From Geodermatophilus poikilotrophus (lineage in GTDB: Bacteria; Actinomycetota; Actinomycetes; Mycobacteriales; Geodermatophilaceae), in the NCBI RefSeq assembly GCF_900111455.1, contig NZ_FOIE01000007.1, positions 246,959-310,958 of the forward strand: a stretch of 64,000 bases of DNA, in the 5' to 3' direction. The notes below the pieces were generated by a model. It had not been told where the DNA came from, did no database searches, and was given only the letters and a program-made list of their open reading frames with translations. The position numbers and the translations under genes are program-made. Of the stretch, positions 11,661 to 20,014 are shown one piece after another. The stretch's first letter is position 1. Each line of letters starts with the position of its first letter.

Positions 11661-12274
11661 CGCTCTCCACCGACCTCTGGACGGCGAACGCCGACCTGGC
11701 CGCCGAGGCGCTGGCGCACCCGTTCGTCGCGGGCGTCGGCGACGGCACGCTGCCACGGGCGGTCTTCGCCGGCTACGTCGCCCAGGACGCGTTCTTCCTC
11801 GAGTCCTTCGCCCGCGCCTACGCCGTCGGGATCGCGCACAGCCCCGACCGGGCGACCCTGGACACGTTCGCCGACCTGCTCGCCGGCGTCCGGGAGGAGC
11901 TCGCGCTGCACGCCGGCTACGCCGCGCGGTGGGGGATCGACCTCGTGGGGGTCGAGCCGCACCCGGCGACGCTGGCCTACACCGACTTCCTCATGTCGAC
12001 GGCGTTCCTGGGTGGGATCACGCTGACCGCTGCGGCGATGACCCCCTGCGTGCGGCTCTACGCGCACCTGGGCCGGTCGCTGTCGCCGGAGTCGGCCGGG
12101 GACTACGCCGAGTGGGTCACCACCTACGCCGACCCGGGGTTCGAGGAGCTGGCCGTCACGCTGGAGCGGCTGCTCGACCGGCACGCCGAGGACACCCCCG
12201 CCGTCCGGACGGCGTACCGCCGCGCGATGCAGCTGGAGGTCGGCTTCTTCGAGGCGGCCTGGCGCGGAGCCTGA
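11657..12274 (+). CDS. tenA: Aminopyrimidine aminohydrolase TenA (thiaminase II, Cys type)
   Basis: 205 residues. N-terminal HPFVAGVGDGTLPRAVFAGYVAQDAFFLESFARAY is the standard TenA opening with the substrate-contacting aspartate. The catalytic cysteine is seen in LTAAAMTPCVRLYAHLG, the counterpart of the ALLPCFWIY motif. The C-terminus has YADPGFEELAVTLERLLDR and a late Glu in MQLEVGFFEAAW. TenA hydrolyses aminomethyl-HMP from degraded thiamin to HMP for salvage, matching the HMP permease next door. It ends just before a GC hairpin. Confidence 0.9.
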   Translation: MTLSTDLWTANADLAAEALAHPFVAGVGDGTLPRAVFAGYVAQDAFFLESFARAYAVGIAHSPDRATLDTFADLLAGVREELALHAGYAARWGIDLVGVEPHPATLAYTDFLMSTAFLGGITLTAAAMTPCVRLYAHLGRSLSPESAGDYAEWVTTYADPGFEELAVTLERLLDRHAEDTPAVRTAYRRAMQLEVGFFEAAWRGA

Positions 12275-12285
12275 ACAAGGACCTC

Positions 12286-12331
12286 CCTCCCCCCGCTCCT
12301 CGCAGGCTCGCGGCGGGCCCCTGGGGGGAGG
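12286..12331 (+). terminator. GC-rich hairpin after tenA
   Basis: CCTCCCCCC (12286-12294) pairs with GGGGGGAGG (12323-12331). The outer sequence begins AAGGACC and ends GGCCGTTCC, the same edges as the hairpin after msrA. Likely terminator of the tenA pair. The remaining 95 bp to the next small gene repeat the loop words CTCGCGGCGGGCCCCTG. Confidence 0.6.
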
Positions 12332-12427
12332 CCGTTCCAGCACGTCACCGGGCTCGCGGCGGGCCCCTGCGGGGTGGCCGTGGGTTGCGGGGCACCCGGC
12401 GGCGGGCCGCGCTGGTTGACTGCCCGC

Positions 12428-12598
12428 ATGGTCGCGCCGATCCCCGAACCGGACCCGAGCATCGATCCGACCGAGCCGGTGCCCGATGATCCGGGCGAGC
12501 TGCTCCCCGACGCGCCGGAGCCGCTCCCGCCCCCGCCGATCGAGGCGACGCCGGACGACCCCGGCGGCGACCCGGGCGGCGTCCCGGAACCCGCCTGA
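12428..12598 (+). CDS. Small Pro/Asp/Glu-rich protein of unknown function
   Basis: 56 residues, starting MVAPIPEPDPSID and composed mostly of Pro, Asp and Glu in repeats such as PEPLPPPPIEATPDD and a GGDPGG tail. It is acidic and predicted disordered, with no cysteine or membrane segment. There is no good Shine-Dalgarno match, but the strong composition bias with no stop argues for a real small gene. I do not recognise the family. Confidence 0.45.
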   Translation: MVAPIPEPDPSIDPTEPVPDDPGELLPDAPEPLPPPPIEATPDDPGGDPGGVPEPA

Positions 12599-12650
12599 GG
12601 TCTGCCGGCTCGCGGCCTCCCTGCGGTGGGCCGCGGGGCAGCGGGGTCCG

Positions 12651-13943
12651 TCACCCGAGGACGAAGCCCAGCAGCAGGTGGCCGTTGAGGCCGATGATGA
12701 GCGCCGCGACCACCGCGCCGGCGACCGTGGTGACCCGGCGGTTCACCCAGCCGCCCATGAGGTCGCGCCGGCTGGTCAGCCACAGCAGCGGCACCAGTGC
12801 GAACGGGATGCCGAAGCTGAGCACCACCTGCGACCAGACCAGCGCGGTCGTCGGGTCGCCGCCCAGCACGAGCACCAGCAGGGCCGGGGCCAGGGTGATC
12901 AGCCGGCGGGCCAGCACGGGGATGTGCCGGCGCAGGAACCCGGCCATGACCACCTGGCCGGCGTGCGTGCCGACCGACGACGAGGCGAACCCCGAGGCCA
13001 GCAGCGCGAGCGCGAAGGCCAGCGAGGCTCCGGCACCGAGCTGGTCGCCGAGCCCGGCGTGCACGCCCTCCAGCGAGCTCGCGTCCTGGCCGCCGGTGAA
13101 CAGCTGCGCGGCGATGATCAGCATCGATGCGTTGACCAGCCCGGCCAGCCCCATGGCCAGCAGGACGTCGAGCCGCTGCGCCCGCAGCAGCCGGCGCCGT
13201 CCCTCGTGCGTGCGCCCGGCGGTGACGGCGTCGCCGTAGCGGCCCGGGGTGAGCGCGGAGTGCACGTAGATGACGTGCGGCATCACCGTCGCACCGAGGA
13301 TGCCGGCGGCCAGCACCAGGCTGTCCGGGCCCGCGAAGGAGGGCACCAGGCCGCCGGCCAGCCCGCCCATGTCGACACCCGAACCGACCAGCGTGTAGCC
13401 GAAGCCCAGGCCGATGACCAGCAGCAGTCCGGTGATGACCCGCTCGAAGGGCCGGTGCCCGCGGGACTGGGCGGCCAGCAGCACGAAGGCGACGACGGCG
13501 GTGATCAGCCCGCCGATGGGCAGCGGGACGCCGAACAGCAGGTTGAGCGCGACCGCGCCGCCGACGATCTCGGCCAGGTCGGTGGCGATCGCGACCGCCT
13601 CGGCCTGCAGCCACAGTCCCCGGGTGACCGGCTTCGGCAGCTGCTCGCGGCAGTTCGTGGCCAGGTCGCGGCCGGTGGCCAGGCCCAGCTTGGCGGTCAG
13701 CGACTGGATGAGCATCGCCATCAGGTTGGCCGCGACGATCACCCACAGCAGCGTGTAGCCGAAGGCGGCGCCGCCGGAGAAGTTGGTGGCGAAGTTGCCC
13801 GGGTCCACGTAGGCGACCGCGGCCACGAACGCCGGGCCCAGCAGCGGCCAGATCCGGCGCCGGCCGCTGACCTGCGGTGGTCGTCTCGGGGTGCCGACCA
13901 GCGTGGTGGGCAGGACGGCGGCCTCGGTCTTGGAGAGGTACAC
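12651..13943 (-). CDS. mntH: Nramp-family divalent metal transporter (MntH type)
   Basis: 430 residues with 10-11 hydrophobic segments. The first transmembrane helix carries DPGNFATNF, the metal-binding DPGN motif; MPHVIYVHSALT in the sixth region is the MPH motif. Both support proton-coupled Mn2+ (possibly Fe2+) import. The start MYLSKTEAAVL gives a normal-length N-terminus. A DtxR-family-like site lies about 100 bp upstream at 14044-14062. Confidence 0.95.
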   Translation of the reverse strand: MYLSKTEAAVLPTTLVGTPRRPPQVSGRRRIWPLLGPAFVAAVAYVDPGNFATNFSGGAAFGYTLLWVIVAANLMAMLIQSLTAKLGLATGRDLATNCREQLPKPVTRGLWLQAEAVAIATDLAEIVGGAVALNLLFGVPLPIGGLITAVVAFVLLAAQSRGHRPFERVITGLLLVIGLGFGYTLVGSGVDMGGLAGGLVPSFAGPDSLVLAAGILGATVMPHVIYVHSALTPGRYGDAVTAGRTHEGRRRLLRAQRLDVLLAMGLAGLVNASMLIIAAQLFTGGQDASSLEGVHAGLGDQLGAGASLAFALALLASGFASSSVGTHAGQVVMAGFLRRHIPVLARRLITLAPALLVLVLGGDPTTALVWSQVVLSFGIPFALVPLLWLTSRRDLMGGWVNRRVTTVAGAVVAALIIGLNGHLLLGFVLG

Positions 13944-14043
13944 GGCGGCCTCGCAGGAGCGGGTGGTCCCAGCGGGTGGGCGGTCGCTCCTGTCCTGCCC
14001 CCCGCCGGTGTCACACCGGGGCCAGCCCGTGGCCCCCGGGGGC

Positions 14044-14062
14044 CGAAGTGAGCCTCACCTAC
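14044..14062 (-). promoter_or_regulatory. Candidate DtxR/IdeR/MntR-type operator upstream of mntH
   Basis: On the minus strand the sequence GTAGGTGAGGCTCACTTCG matches the IdeR/DtxR consensus TTAGGTTAGGCTAACCTAA at about 12 of 19 positions, with a well-kept left half and centre (TAGGT, AGGCT). It lies about 100 bp before mntH and overlaps the last codons of the preceding gene. A metal-responsive repressor site before a manganese transporter would make sense. Sequence evidence alone is modest. Confidence 0.35.
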
Positions 14063-14771
14063 GCCGTACGGCCGTCACGAGTTCGTCGATCCGGCGGGCG
14101 TGCGCGCCGCGCCAGTAGACCCGGCCGCACGTCGGGCAGCGGGAGAAGTCGTCGAAGGTCCGGCGGGTGCCCGGCGGCAGCCGGTCGGCGACGTCGGCCT
14201 TCGGCACCGGCTCGAGCCGGCCCCCGCAGGCGGTGCACCGGGTCAGCGGGGCCAGGGGAGGCGTGAACCGGTCGAGGACGTCGGCCAGCTGGTCGTCCGG
14301 CCGGCTCCCGCGCACGAGCGCCCCGGGCACGCCCCGCCGCATCAGCAGGCCGCGGTCCTGGGTGAGCAGCACCCGGTCCTCGGCGACGGCCCGGGCGGCC
14401 AGATCGGGGTCGTCGGCGTCGCGGGACCAGGCGGCCTCGAGGCCCAGCAGCCGCAGCCGGCGGGCCAGCGTGCCCAGCCCGACGTCGAGCAGGAAGCCGC
14501 CGGGCGGCACCGGCTGCGGGCGCGGGACCGGGTCGACCTCCAGCACGGCGCCGGGGTAGGTGCGTGCCCACAGCGGCACGGGCTCGCCGTCCACCCGCAC
14601 GCCGCCCACCTCGGTCCGGGGCACCCCGGCCGCCTGGACGACGTGGGCGACCGTGGCGTCCGGGTCGTACCCGAGCCGCCGCTCGCCCGCCGCCCGATCC
14701 CGCGGGCGCAGCAGGAACGCCAGCTCGGGTGGCACCCGGACGGCGAGGGGCCGAGCGGACGGGAGGACCAC
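14055..14771 (-). CDS. Mut7-C RNase domain protein
   Basis: 238 residues. The first 85 are the ubiquitin-like Mut7-C companion domain (LGYDPDATVAHVVQAAGVP, VRVDGEPVPL, GAVLEVDP). Residues about 90-230 are the Mut7-C PIN-like RNase domain: FLLDVGLGTLARRLRLLG with the first Asp, RDADDPDLAARA, LLTQDRGLL, then a zinc ribbon with CTACGG and CPTCG pairs and VYWRGAH. It is predicted to cut RNA; the biological target is unknown. Length and domain order are typical. Confidence 0.88.
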   Translation of the reverse strand: MVLPSARPLAVRVPPELAFLLRPRDRAAGERRLGYDPDATVAHVVQAAGVPRTEVGGVRVDGEPVPLWARTYPGAVLEVDPVPRPQPVPPGGFLLDVGLGTLARRLRLLGLEAAWSRDADDPDLAARAVAEDRVLLTQDRGLLMRRGVPGALVRGSRPDDQLADVLDRFTPPLAPLTRCTACGGRLEPVPKADVADRLPPGTRRTFDDFSRCPTCGRVYWRGAHARRIDELVTAVRRR

Positions 14772-14802
14772 CGGTGTCCCCTACCCGATGGGTGGCGACA
14801 GA

Positions 14803-14820
14803 TGCTTGAAGCCTCAAGCA
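14803..14820. promoter_or_regulatory. Perfect palindrome (7-bp arms) before the VOC gene
   Basis: TGCTTGA (14803-14809), AGCC spacer, TCAAGCA (14814-14820). It is AT-rich for this genome and lies about 50 bp before the VOC-protein start. This is the size and shape of a MarR/TetR dimer site, so it is a plausible operator. The regulator is not identified; no regulator gene is adjacent. Confidence 0.5.
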
Positions 14821-14870
14821 AATGGGGGCACACTGGACGCCGTCGTCCTCGTCCTCCCAGGGAGCCCGCC

Positions 14871-15383
14871 GTGCCCGTCCAGCGCCTCAACCACGCCGTC
14901 CTCTACGTCCGCGACGTGGAGTGCAGCCTCGCCTTCTACCGCGACGTCCTCGGCTTCCGGGTCAAGACCGAGATCCCCGGTGCCGCGGTGTTCCTGCAGG
15001 CCGAGGGGTCGACCAACGACCACGACCTGGGCCTGTTCCGGGTGGGCGCCGCGGCCGGCGCCTCCGAGGCCGGCCGGCGCACCGTCGGCCTCTACCACCT
15101 GGCCTGGGAGGTCGACACGCTCGCCGAGCTGGCCCGCGTCCGCGACGCGCTGCTGCAGGCCGGCGCGCTGGTCGGGGCCTCGGACCACGTGACCACCAAG
15201 GCCCTCTACGCGCAGGACCCCGACGGCCTGGAGTTCGAGGTCTCCTGGCTGGTCCCGGCCGCGCTGATCACCCCGGAGCTCACCGAGGGCGCCCCGATGA
15301 CCGCCCCGCTGGACCTCGACCGCGAGATCGCCCGCTACGGCGCCGACACCCGCGGCGGCGTGGGGGTCTCCGTCCCTGCTTGA
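14871..15383 (+). CDS. VOC-family protein (glyoxalase/extradiol dioxygenase, CatE-like)
   Basis: 170 residues starting at GTG 14871. The protein opens RLNHAVLYVRDVECSLAFYRDVLGF, giving the first metal His, and continues with GLYHLAWEVDTLAELARVRDAL (second His) and ALYAQDPDGLEFEVSW (the Glu ligand). This is a two-motif VOC fold resembling CatE and bleomycin-resistance/glyoxalase proteins. A quinone- or catechol-related detoxification role is possible given the palindromic site upstream; substrate unknown. Confidence 0.85.
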   Translation: MPVQRLNHAVLYVRDVECSLAFYRDVLGFRVKTEIPGAAVFLQAEGSTNDHDLGLFRVGAAAGASEAGRRTVGLYHLAWEVDTLAELARVRDALLQAGALVGASDHVTTKALYAQDPDGLEFEVSWLVPAALITPELTEGAPMTAPLDLDREIARYGADTRGGVGVSVPA

Positions 15384-15406
15384 TCGTCCGGGGAGGATGG
15401 CTCCCC

Positions 15407-15955
15407 GTGGAACCGGTCGAGCTGACCACCGGCGAGCTGCGCCTGCGGCCCTGGCGGGAGGACGACGCCGACGAGGTCCTGGTCGTCCAGCAGGACCCGG
15501 AGATCCGGCTGTGGGCCGGAGGCGTGACCTCCCGGGAGGAGGCCGTTGCCCTGCTGCGGCGCCTCATGGGGCAGGAGGGCCGCGTCTCGTGGGCCGTCAC
15601 CGACGTGATCGGCGGCGAACTGCTGGGCTCGGTGTCCGTGCACTCCATCCGGCCGGCACAGGGCGACGCGCAGATCGGCTACTGGACCGTCCCCGCCGCT
15701 CGGGGTCGCGCGGTCGCCGCCCGGGCCGTGGACGCCGCCTGCCGGTGGGTCTTCGCGACCGTGCCGCTCGAGCGGGTCGAGCTGTGCCACGCCGTGGAGA
15801 ACGTCGCCTCCGGCCGGGTGGCGGAGAAGGCCGGCTTCACCCTGGAGGGGCGGCTGCGCCGCTCGTACCGCTACGGCGACGGGGTCCGGCACGACGAGCT
15901 GCTCTGGAGCCGGCTGGCCGACGACCCGGCGCCCGACCTCGGCAGCCGCTGCTGA
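15407..15955 (+). CDS. GNAT-family N-acetyltransferase (RimJ/RimL type)
   Basis: 182 residues from GTG 15407, preceded by GGGGAGG. The N-terminal TGELRLRPWREDDADEVL, central IGYWTVPAARGRAVAARAVDAACRWVF acetyl-CoA-binding region and C-terminal VENVASGRVAEKAGFTLEGRLRRSYRY are classical for the RimJ/RimL branch (ribosomal protein or small-molecule acetylation). The acceptor cannot be told from sequence. Confidence 0.88.
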   Translation: MEPVELTTGELRLRPWREDDADEVLVVQQDPEIRLWAGGVTSREEAVALLRRLMGQEGRVSWAVTDVIGGELLGSVSVHSIRPAQGDAQIGYWTVPAARGRAVAARAVDAACRWVFATVPLERVELCHAVENVASGRVAEKAGFTLEGRLRRSYRYGDGVRHDELLWSRLADDPAPDLGSRC

Positions 15956-16047
15956 CCGGCCGAGCCGTCGGGCTCGTCGAAGGCGTCGCGGATCCGGCGC
16001 TCTCCGCGCGAGGAGTGCGACTCCCTGCTCGCGCCGGCCGCCGGGGT

Positions 16048-16740
16048 TCAGAGCGGAACGGCGAGCTCGCGGCTGTCCAGGGCCGCGCGCAGGTCGGCGC
16101 GCCACGGTGCGAGCCCGGACCCGGCGAGGACGACGTCCCGCACGAACGCGTGCCACACCGGCGCCCGGCGCACCATGCTGTGCCCGCCGGCGATCGTGAA
16201 CCGGGCGATGTGCGCGCCGGCTCGCTGCGCGCGGACGGCGAAGTCGGCGGACAGCGCGGCCGGCACCCAGCGGTCGCCACGGCCGTGCAGGACGGCGACG
16301 GTCTGCCCGCGCAGGTGGCCCACCGGCTCGCTCGGCGGCGTCCACGGCGCCAGCGCGCAGACGGCGCGGACCGAGCGGTCGTCACCGGCGCGCAGCACCG
16401 CGCGGCCGCCCATGGAGTGGCCGACCAGCACCACCGGGACGTCGTCCCCGTGGCGTTCCCGCACCTGGTCGAGCGCCCACCGGACGTCGGCGTGCGCGTC
16501 GGCCGCCACCCCGTTCCAGCCGGCCACCCGGTAGCGCAGCAGGTAGGTGCCCACCCCCCGCTCGGCGGCGGAGGCGCGCACGAACTGCTCGATGGCACGC
16601 ATCCGCAGCAGCGACAACGCCCGCTCCTTGGGCGGTTGCACGCTGGCCACGGTGCCGCCGTGGCAGAAGACGGCGAGCGCCCGGGTCGGCCCCGCGGCCG
16701 GCTCGTGGTCCAGACCGGGGCGCCCGCCGCCGGTGGTCAC
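16048..16740 (-). CDS. Alpha/beta hydrolase
   Basis: 230 residues from GTG 16740, overlapping the stop of the upstream small gene (GTGA). The nucleophile elbow is VVLVGHSMGGRAV, an oxyanion segment ALAVFCHGG lies near the N-terminus, the acid is in VLHGRGDRWVP and the catalytic His in TIAGGHSMVRR. It is a lipase/esterase-like dienelactone-hydrolase-type fold with no lid domain apparent. It is coupled to a small membrane protein; substrate unknown. Confidence 0.82.
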   Translation of the reverse strand: MTTGGGRPGLDHEPAAGPTRALAVFCHGGTVASVQPPKERALSLLRMRAIEQFVRASAAERGVGTYLLRYRVAGWNGVAADAHADVRWALDQVRERHGDDVPVVLVGHSMGGRAVLRAGDDRSVRAVCALAPWTPPSEPVGHLRGQTVAVLHGRGDRWVPAALSADFAVRAQRAGAHIARFTIAGGHSMVRRAPVWHAFVRDVVLAGSGLAPWRADLRAALDSRELAVPL

Positions 16741-16946
16741 CGGCGGCGACGCCGGCGCCCGCCGCGGAGCGTCGCGCGGGCGCGATCGCCGAGGTCGCCG
16801 GCCTTGTACAGCGCCCGGCTCACCTGGGTGGACCCGGTGCGCCGCTCGAGGACCTGCGCGGCCCGGCGCAGCAGGCCGGTGGCGAGGGGGACGACGACGG
16901 TGAGCAGCAGCCAGGTGCGCAACCGGCTGGTCAGGAAGAGCCACAT
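16737..16946 (-). CDS. Small single-membrane-span protein with Arg-rich tail
   Basis: 69 residues. Residues 2-28 are hydrophobic (LRTWLLLTVVVPLATGLL), followed by a basic cytoplasmic part ending GGRRRRRR. It resembles short uncharacterised actinobacterial membrane proteins. It overlaps the start of the hydrolase gene, so the two are probably one transcript. No function proposed. Confidence 0.6.
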   Translation of the reverse strand: MWLFLTSRLRTWLLLTVVVPLATGLLRRAAQVLERRTGSTQVSRALYKAGDLGDRARATLRGGRRRRRR

Positions 16947-16982
16947 GATCGGCAGTCTGCCCTGCCGGGGTCGGCGGGGACC

Positions 16983-17999
16983 TCAGTCGGGGTCGGGCGC
17001 CAGGCGGACGACCATCTTGCCGACGTTGCCCCCGCGCAGCAGGTCCAGGAAGGCCGGCACCGCCTGCTCGATGCCCTCGTGGACGGTCTCCCGGACGACG
17101 AGGTCGCCCGAGCGCAGCCAGCCGGTGACGGTCTCGGTGAACTCCGGGCGCAGGTCGGCGTGGTCGCTGACCAGGAAGCCGCGCAGGGTGAGCCGCTTGC
17201 CGACCATCAGGCCCATGTTGCGCGGCCCCGGCGGCGGCTCGACGGCGTTGTAACCCGAGATGGAGCCGCACAGCGCAGCCCGCCCGTGCACCCGGAACGC
17301 GCCGATGGCGGCCTCCAGGTGCTCACCGCCGACGTTGTCGAAGAAGAGGTCGATCCCGTCGGGAGCGGCCTCGGCGAGCCCGCGCGCGACCCCGTCGCGG
17401 TAGCTGAAGGCGGCCGTGAAGCCCACCTCCCGCAGCCAGGCGACCTTCTCCGGCGACCCGGCGCTCCCGACCACGCCGGCGGCACCGCGCAGCCGCGCGA
17501 ACTGGCCGACCAGGCTGCCCACCGCGCCGGCGGCCCCGGAGACGAACACGTCGTCCCCCTCGCGGAAGGCGCCGACGCGGAAGAGCCCGGCGTACGCGGT
17601 CAGGCCCGGCATGCCGAGCACGCCGAGGTACCAGGACGGCGCGACGTCCTCCGCGGCCGGCAGCCGGGTCACCGCGGCGGCGTCCAGGACGGCGACCTCG
17701 CGCCAGGCGGCGTCGGTGAGGACGAGCGACCCCTCCGGCAGCTCCGGCGCGCGCGAGGCGACCACCCGGCCGACGGCGCCGCCCCTCATCACCTCGCCGA
17801 CCTCCCACGGCGGCGCGTAGGACGGCCCCGAGCGCATCCGGCCGCGCATGTACGGGTCGACCGACATCACGACCATGCGGACGACGACCTGGCCCTCGGC
17901 CGGCTCGGGGACCGGTACCTCGACCAGCCGGAAGTCCTCGGGGGTCGGCTCGCCGTGCGGCCGGGCCGCCAGGTGCCACTCGCGCGTCGTCGCAGCCAT
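16983..17999 (-). CDS. Zinc-independent NADP-dependent oxidoreductase (MDR, PTGR/CurA-like)
   Basis: 338 residues if started at ATG 17999 ([14 protein letters not shown]); an ATG 15 bp upstream is also possible. It has the MDR fold without zinc cysteines: [18 protein letters not shown] in the catalytic domain, the nucleotide site [37 protein letters not shown], and the RGFLVSDH segment typical of leukotriene B4 dehydrogenase/curcumin reductase proteins. It would reduce alpha,beta-unsaturated ketones with NADPH. No operon partner. Confidence 0.9.
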   Translation of the reverse strand: MAATTREWHLAARPHGEPTPEDFRLVEVPVPEPAEGQVVVRMVVMSVDPYMRGRMRSGPSYAPPWEVGEVMRGGAVGRVVASRAPELPEGSLVLTDAAWREVAVLDAAAVTRLPAAEDVAPSWYLGVLGMPGLTAYAGLFRVGAFREGDDVFVSGAAGAVGSLVGQFARLRGAAGVVGSAGSPEKVAWLREVGFTAAFSYRDGVARGLAEAAPDGIDLFFDNVGGEHLEAAIGAFRVHGRAALCGSISGYNAVEPPPGPRNMGLMVGKRLTLRGFLVSDHADLRPEFTETVTGWLRSGDLVVRETVHEGIEQAVPAFLDLLRGGNVGKMVVRLAPDPD

Positions 18000-18066
18000 G
18001 CCCCGATCCTGCATCGGGCCTGGTCGGTCCGCCGGGTCGGTTGCGGACCCGGCCTACGCTCGGAGC

Positions 18067-18720
18067 ATGTTCTTCTCCCGGTCCAGGACCCAGCCGGTGG
18101 CAGTCGAGGACGCGCTGCCGGGCCGCCCGATGCCCCTGTCGAACGTCCCGGAGCTGCACGCGGTCAACGGCAACCGCATCCAGCCGCCGTTCCCCGACGG
18201 CATGCAGACCGCCGTCTTCGGGGCCGGGTGCTTCTGGGGCGTGGAGAAGGTGTTCTGGGAGCAGCCGGGCGTCTACTCGACCGCGGCCGGCTACGCCGGG
18301 GGCCACACGCCCAACCCGACCTACGAGGAGGTCTGCTCCGCGCAGACCGGCCACACCGAGGTCGTGCTGGTCGTCTTCGACCCGGCGGTGACCTCCTACG
18401 AGCAGCTGCTCAAGGTCTTCTGGGAGGACCACGACCCGACGCAGGGCATGCGCCAGGGCAACGACGTCGGCACCCAGTACCGCTCGGCGATCTACCACGC
18501 CTCGCCGGAGCAGGAGGCGGCCGCCCGCGCCAGCCGCGAGGCGTTCCAGCAGCGGCTGACCGCGGCCGGCTACGGCGAGATCACCACCGAGATCGCGCCG
18601 CTCGGCGACTTCTACTACGCCGAGGACTACCACCAGCAGTACCTGTACAAGGTGCCGAACGGCTACTGCCCGATCCACTCGACCGGCGTCTCCTGCCCGG
18701 TGGGCCTCTCGGGCGTCTGA
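18067..18720 (+). CDS. msrA: Peptide methionine sulfoxide reductase MsrA
   Basis: 217 residues. The catalytic motif GCFWG has its Cys at residue 55, followed by [23 protein letters not shown], and [19 protein letters not shown]. The C-terminal [14 protein letters not shown] supplies resolving cysteines. It reduces Met-S-sulfoxide in proteins and free methionine. The ~40-residue N-terminal extension is common in actinobacterial MsrA. Confidence 0.97.
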   Translation: MFFSRSRTQPVAVEDALPGRPMPLSNVPELHAVNGNRIQPPFPDGMQTAVFGAGCFWGVEKVFWEQPGVYSTAAGYAGGHTPNPTYEEVCSAQTGHTEVVLVVFDPAVTSYEQLLKVFWEDHDPTQGMRQGNDVGTQYRSAIYHASPEQEAAARASREAFQQRLTAAGYGEITTEIAPLGDFYYAEDYHQQYLYKVPNGYCPIHSTGVSCPVGLSGV

Positions 18721-18727
18721 AGAAGGA

Positions 18728-18775
18728 CCACCCTTCCCCCCACGCCTCGCGAGCTCGGCGCGGGGGGAAGGGTGG
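18728..18775 (+). terminator. GC-rich hairpin after msrA, 14-bp perfect arms
   Basis: CCACCCTTCCCCCC (18728-18741) and GGGGGGAAGGGTGG (18762-18775) are exact complements around a 20-base loop containing TCGCGAGCTCGG. It starts 8 bp after the msrA stop. Edges AAGGACC and GGCCGTTCC match the hairpin after tenA. Likely intrinsic terminator without a U tract. Confidence 0.7.
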
Positions 18776-18807
18776 CCGTTCCGGTACCTCGCGGAGAGGG
18801 GGACTCC

Positions 18808-19935
18808 GTGGCCGACCTCGGGCTCCTCGAGCAGCTGCGGCGTGAGCCGGACGTCGAGGCGCCGGACCTGGTCGCCGTCGACGCCACCGACCGGTTGCTG
18901 CTCGACGAGGCGGCCGAGCTGCTCGCCGCGGCCGGGCCCGGTGGGGTCGCCGTCGTCGACGACTCCTACGGCGCGCTGACCCTGGGCGCGGTCGCCGCCG
19001 GGTCCCACGACGTGCGGGTGCACCAGGACCTGCTGGTCGGCGAGCTGGCCCTGGCCCGCAACGCCGAGCGCACCGGGCTGAGCGGCACGCACCGCTCGCT
19101 GCCGCTGGGCGCCGGGCTGGCGGACGGCGTCCGGCTCGTGCTGGCGAAGGCGCCGAAGTCGCTCGACGCGCTGCGCGAGCTCACCGAGGTGGTGGCCTCC
19201 TCGGCCGCGCCCGACGTCACGCTGCTGGTCGGCGGGCGGGTCAAGCACATGACCCACGCGATGAACGACGTCCTCGCCGTCGGGTTCGGCGAGGTGCACG
19301 CGACGCTGGCCCGGCAGAAGTCGCGGGTGCTGGTCGCTCGCGGGCCGCGGCCCGGTGTGGCGTCGACCTTCCCGCGCCGGCAGGAGCACCGCGACCTGGG
19401 GCTCGTCGTCTGCGCGCACGGCGCGGCGTTCGCCGGCACGAGGGTGGATGCCGGCACCCGCGCGCTGCTCGCCGCGCTGCCCCGGATGGCCCCGGACGCC
19501 CGCACGGCCCTGGACCTCGGCTGCGGAACCGGCGTGCTGGCCACCTCGCTCGCCCTCGCCCGGCCGGGGCTGACCGTGCTGGCCGGCGACCAGTCCGCGG
19601 CGGCGGTGGCCTCGGCCGTGCAGACCGCGGCGGCCAACGGAGTGGCCGACCGGGTGCGGGTGGTGCGGGACGACGCGGGGTCGAGCGTGCCGGACGCGAG
19701 CGTGGACCTCGTCGTCTGCAACCCGCCGTTCCACCTGGGCGCGGCCGTGGTCACCGGTGCGGCCGACCGGCTGTTCGCCGCGGCGGCGCGCGTGCTGCGG
19801 CCGGGCGGTGAGCTGTGGTGCGTCTACAACAACCGGCTGCCGCACCGTGCCGCGCTGCGCCGGCTGGTCGGTCCCACGCAGGTCGCCGCGTCCGACCGGC
19901 GCTTCACCGTCACGGTCTCCGCGAAGGACCCCTAG
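18808..19935 (+). CDS. RsmC/RlmG-like class I methyltransferase
   Basis: 375 residues from GTG 18808. It has two halves like RsmC: a degenerate N-terminal domain (about 1-190) and a catalytic domain with SAM motif [17 protein letters not shown], a DQSAAAV acidic second strand and the NPPFHLG motif, which marks N-methylation of a base or amide. It probably methylates guanine N2 in rRNA; the exact residue cannot be decided. It starts right after the msrA hairpin. Confidence 0.85.
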   Translation: MADLGLLEQLRREPDVEAPDLVAVDATDRLLLDEAAELLAAAGPGGVAVVDDSYGALTLGAVAAGSHDVRVHQDLLVGELALARNAERTGLSGTHRSLPLGAGLADGVRLVLAKAPKSLDALRELTEVVASSAAPDVTLLVGGRVKHMTHAMNDVLAVGFGEVHATLARQKSRVLVARGPRPGVASTFPRRQEHRDLGLVVCAHGAAFAGTRVDAGTRALLAALPRMAPDARTALDLGCGTGVLATSLALARPGLTVLAGDQSAAAVASAVQTAAANGVADRVRVVRDDAGSSVPDASVDLVVCNPPFHLGAAVVTGAADRLFAAAARVLRPGGELWCVYNNRLPHRAALRRLVGPTQVAASDRRFTVTVSAKDP

Positions 19936-20014
19936 GAGGACCCTGGACGGGGCCGGCTCGCCCGGGCCCGAGGACCCTGGCCGGGGCGAGGTGCCCGGGC
20001 CACGGTCGGGTGGC

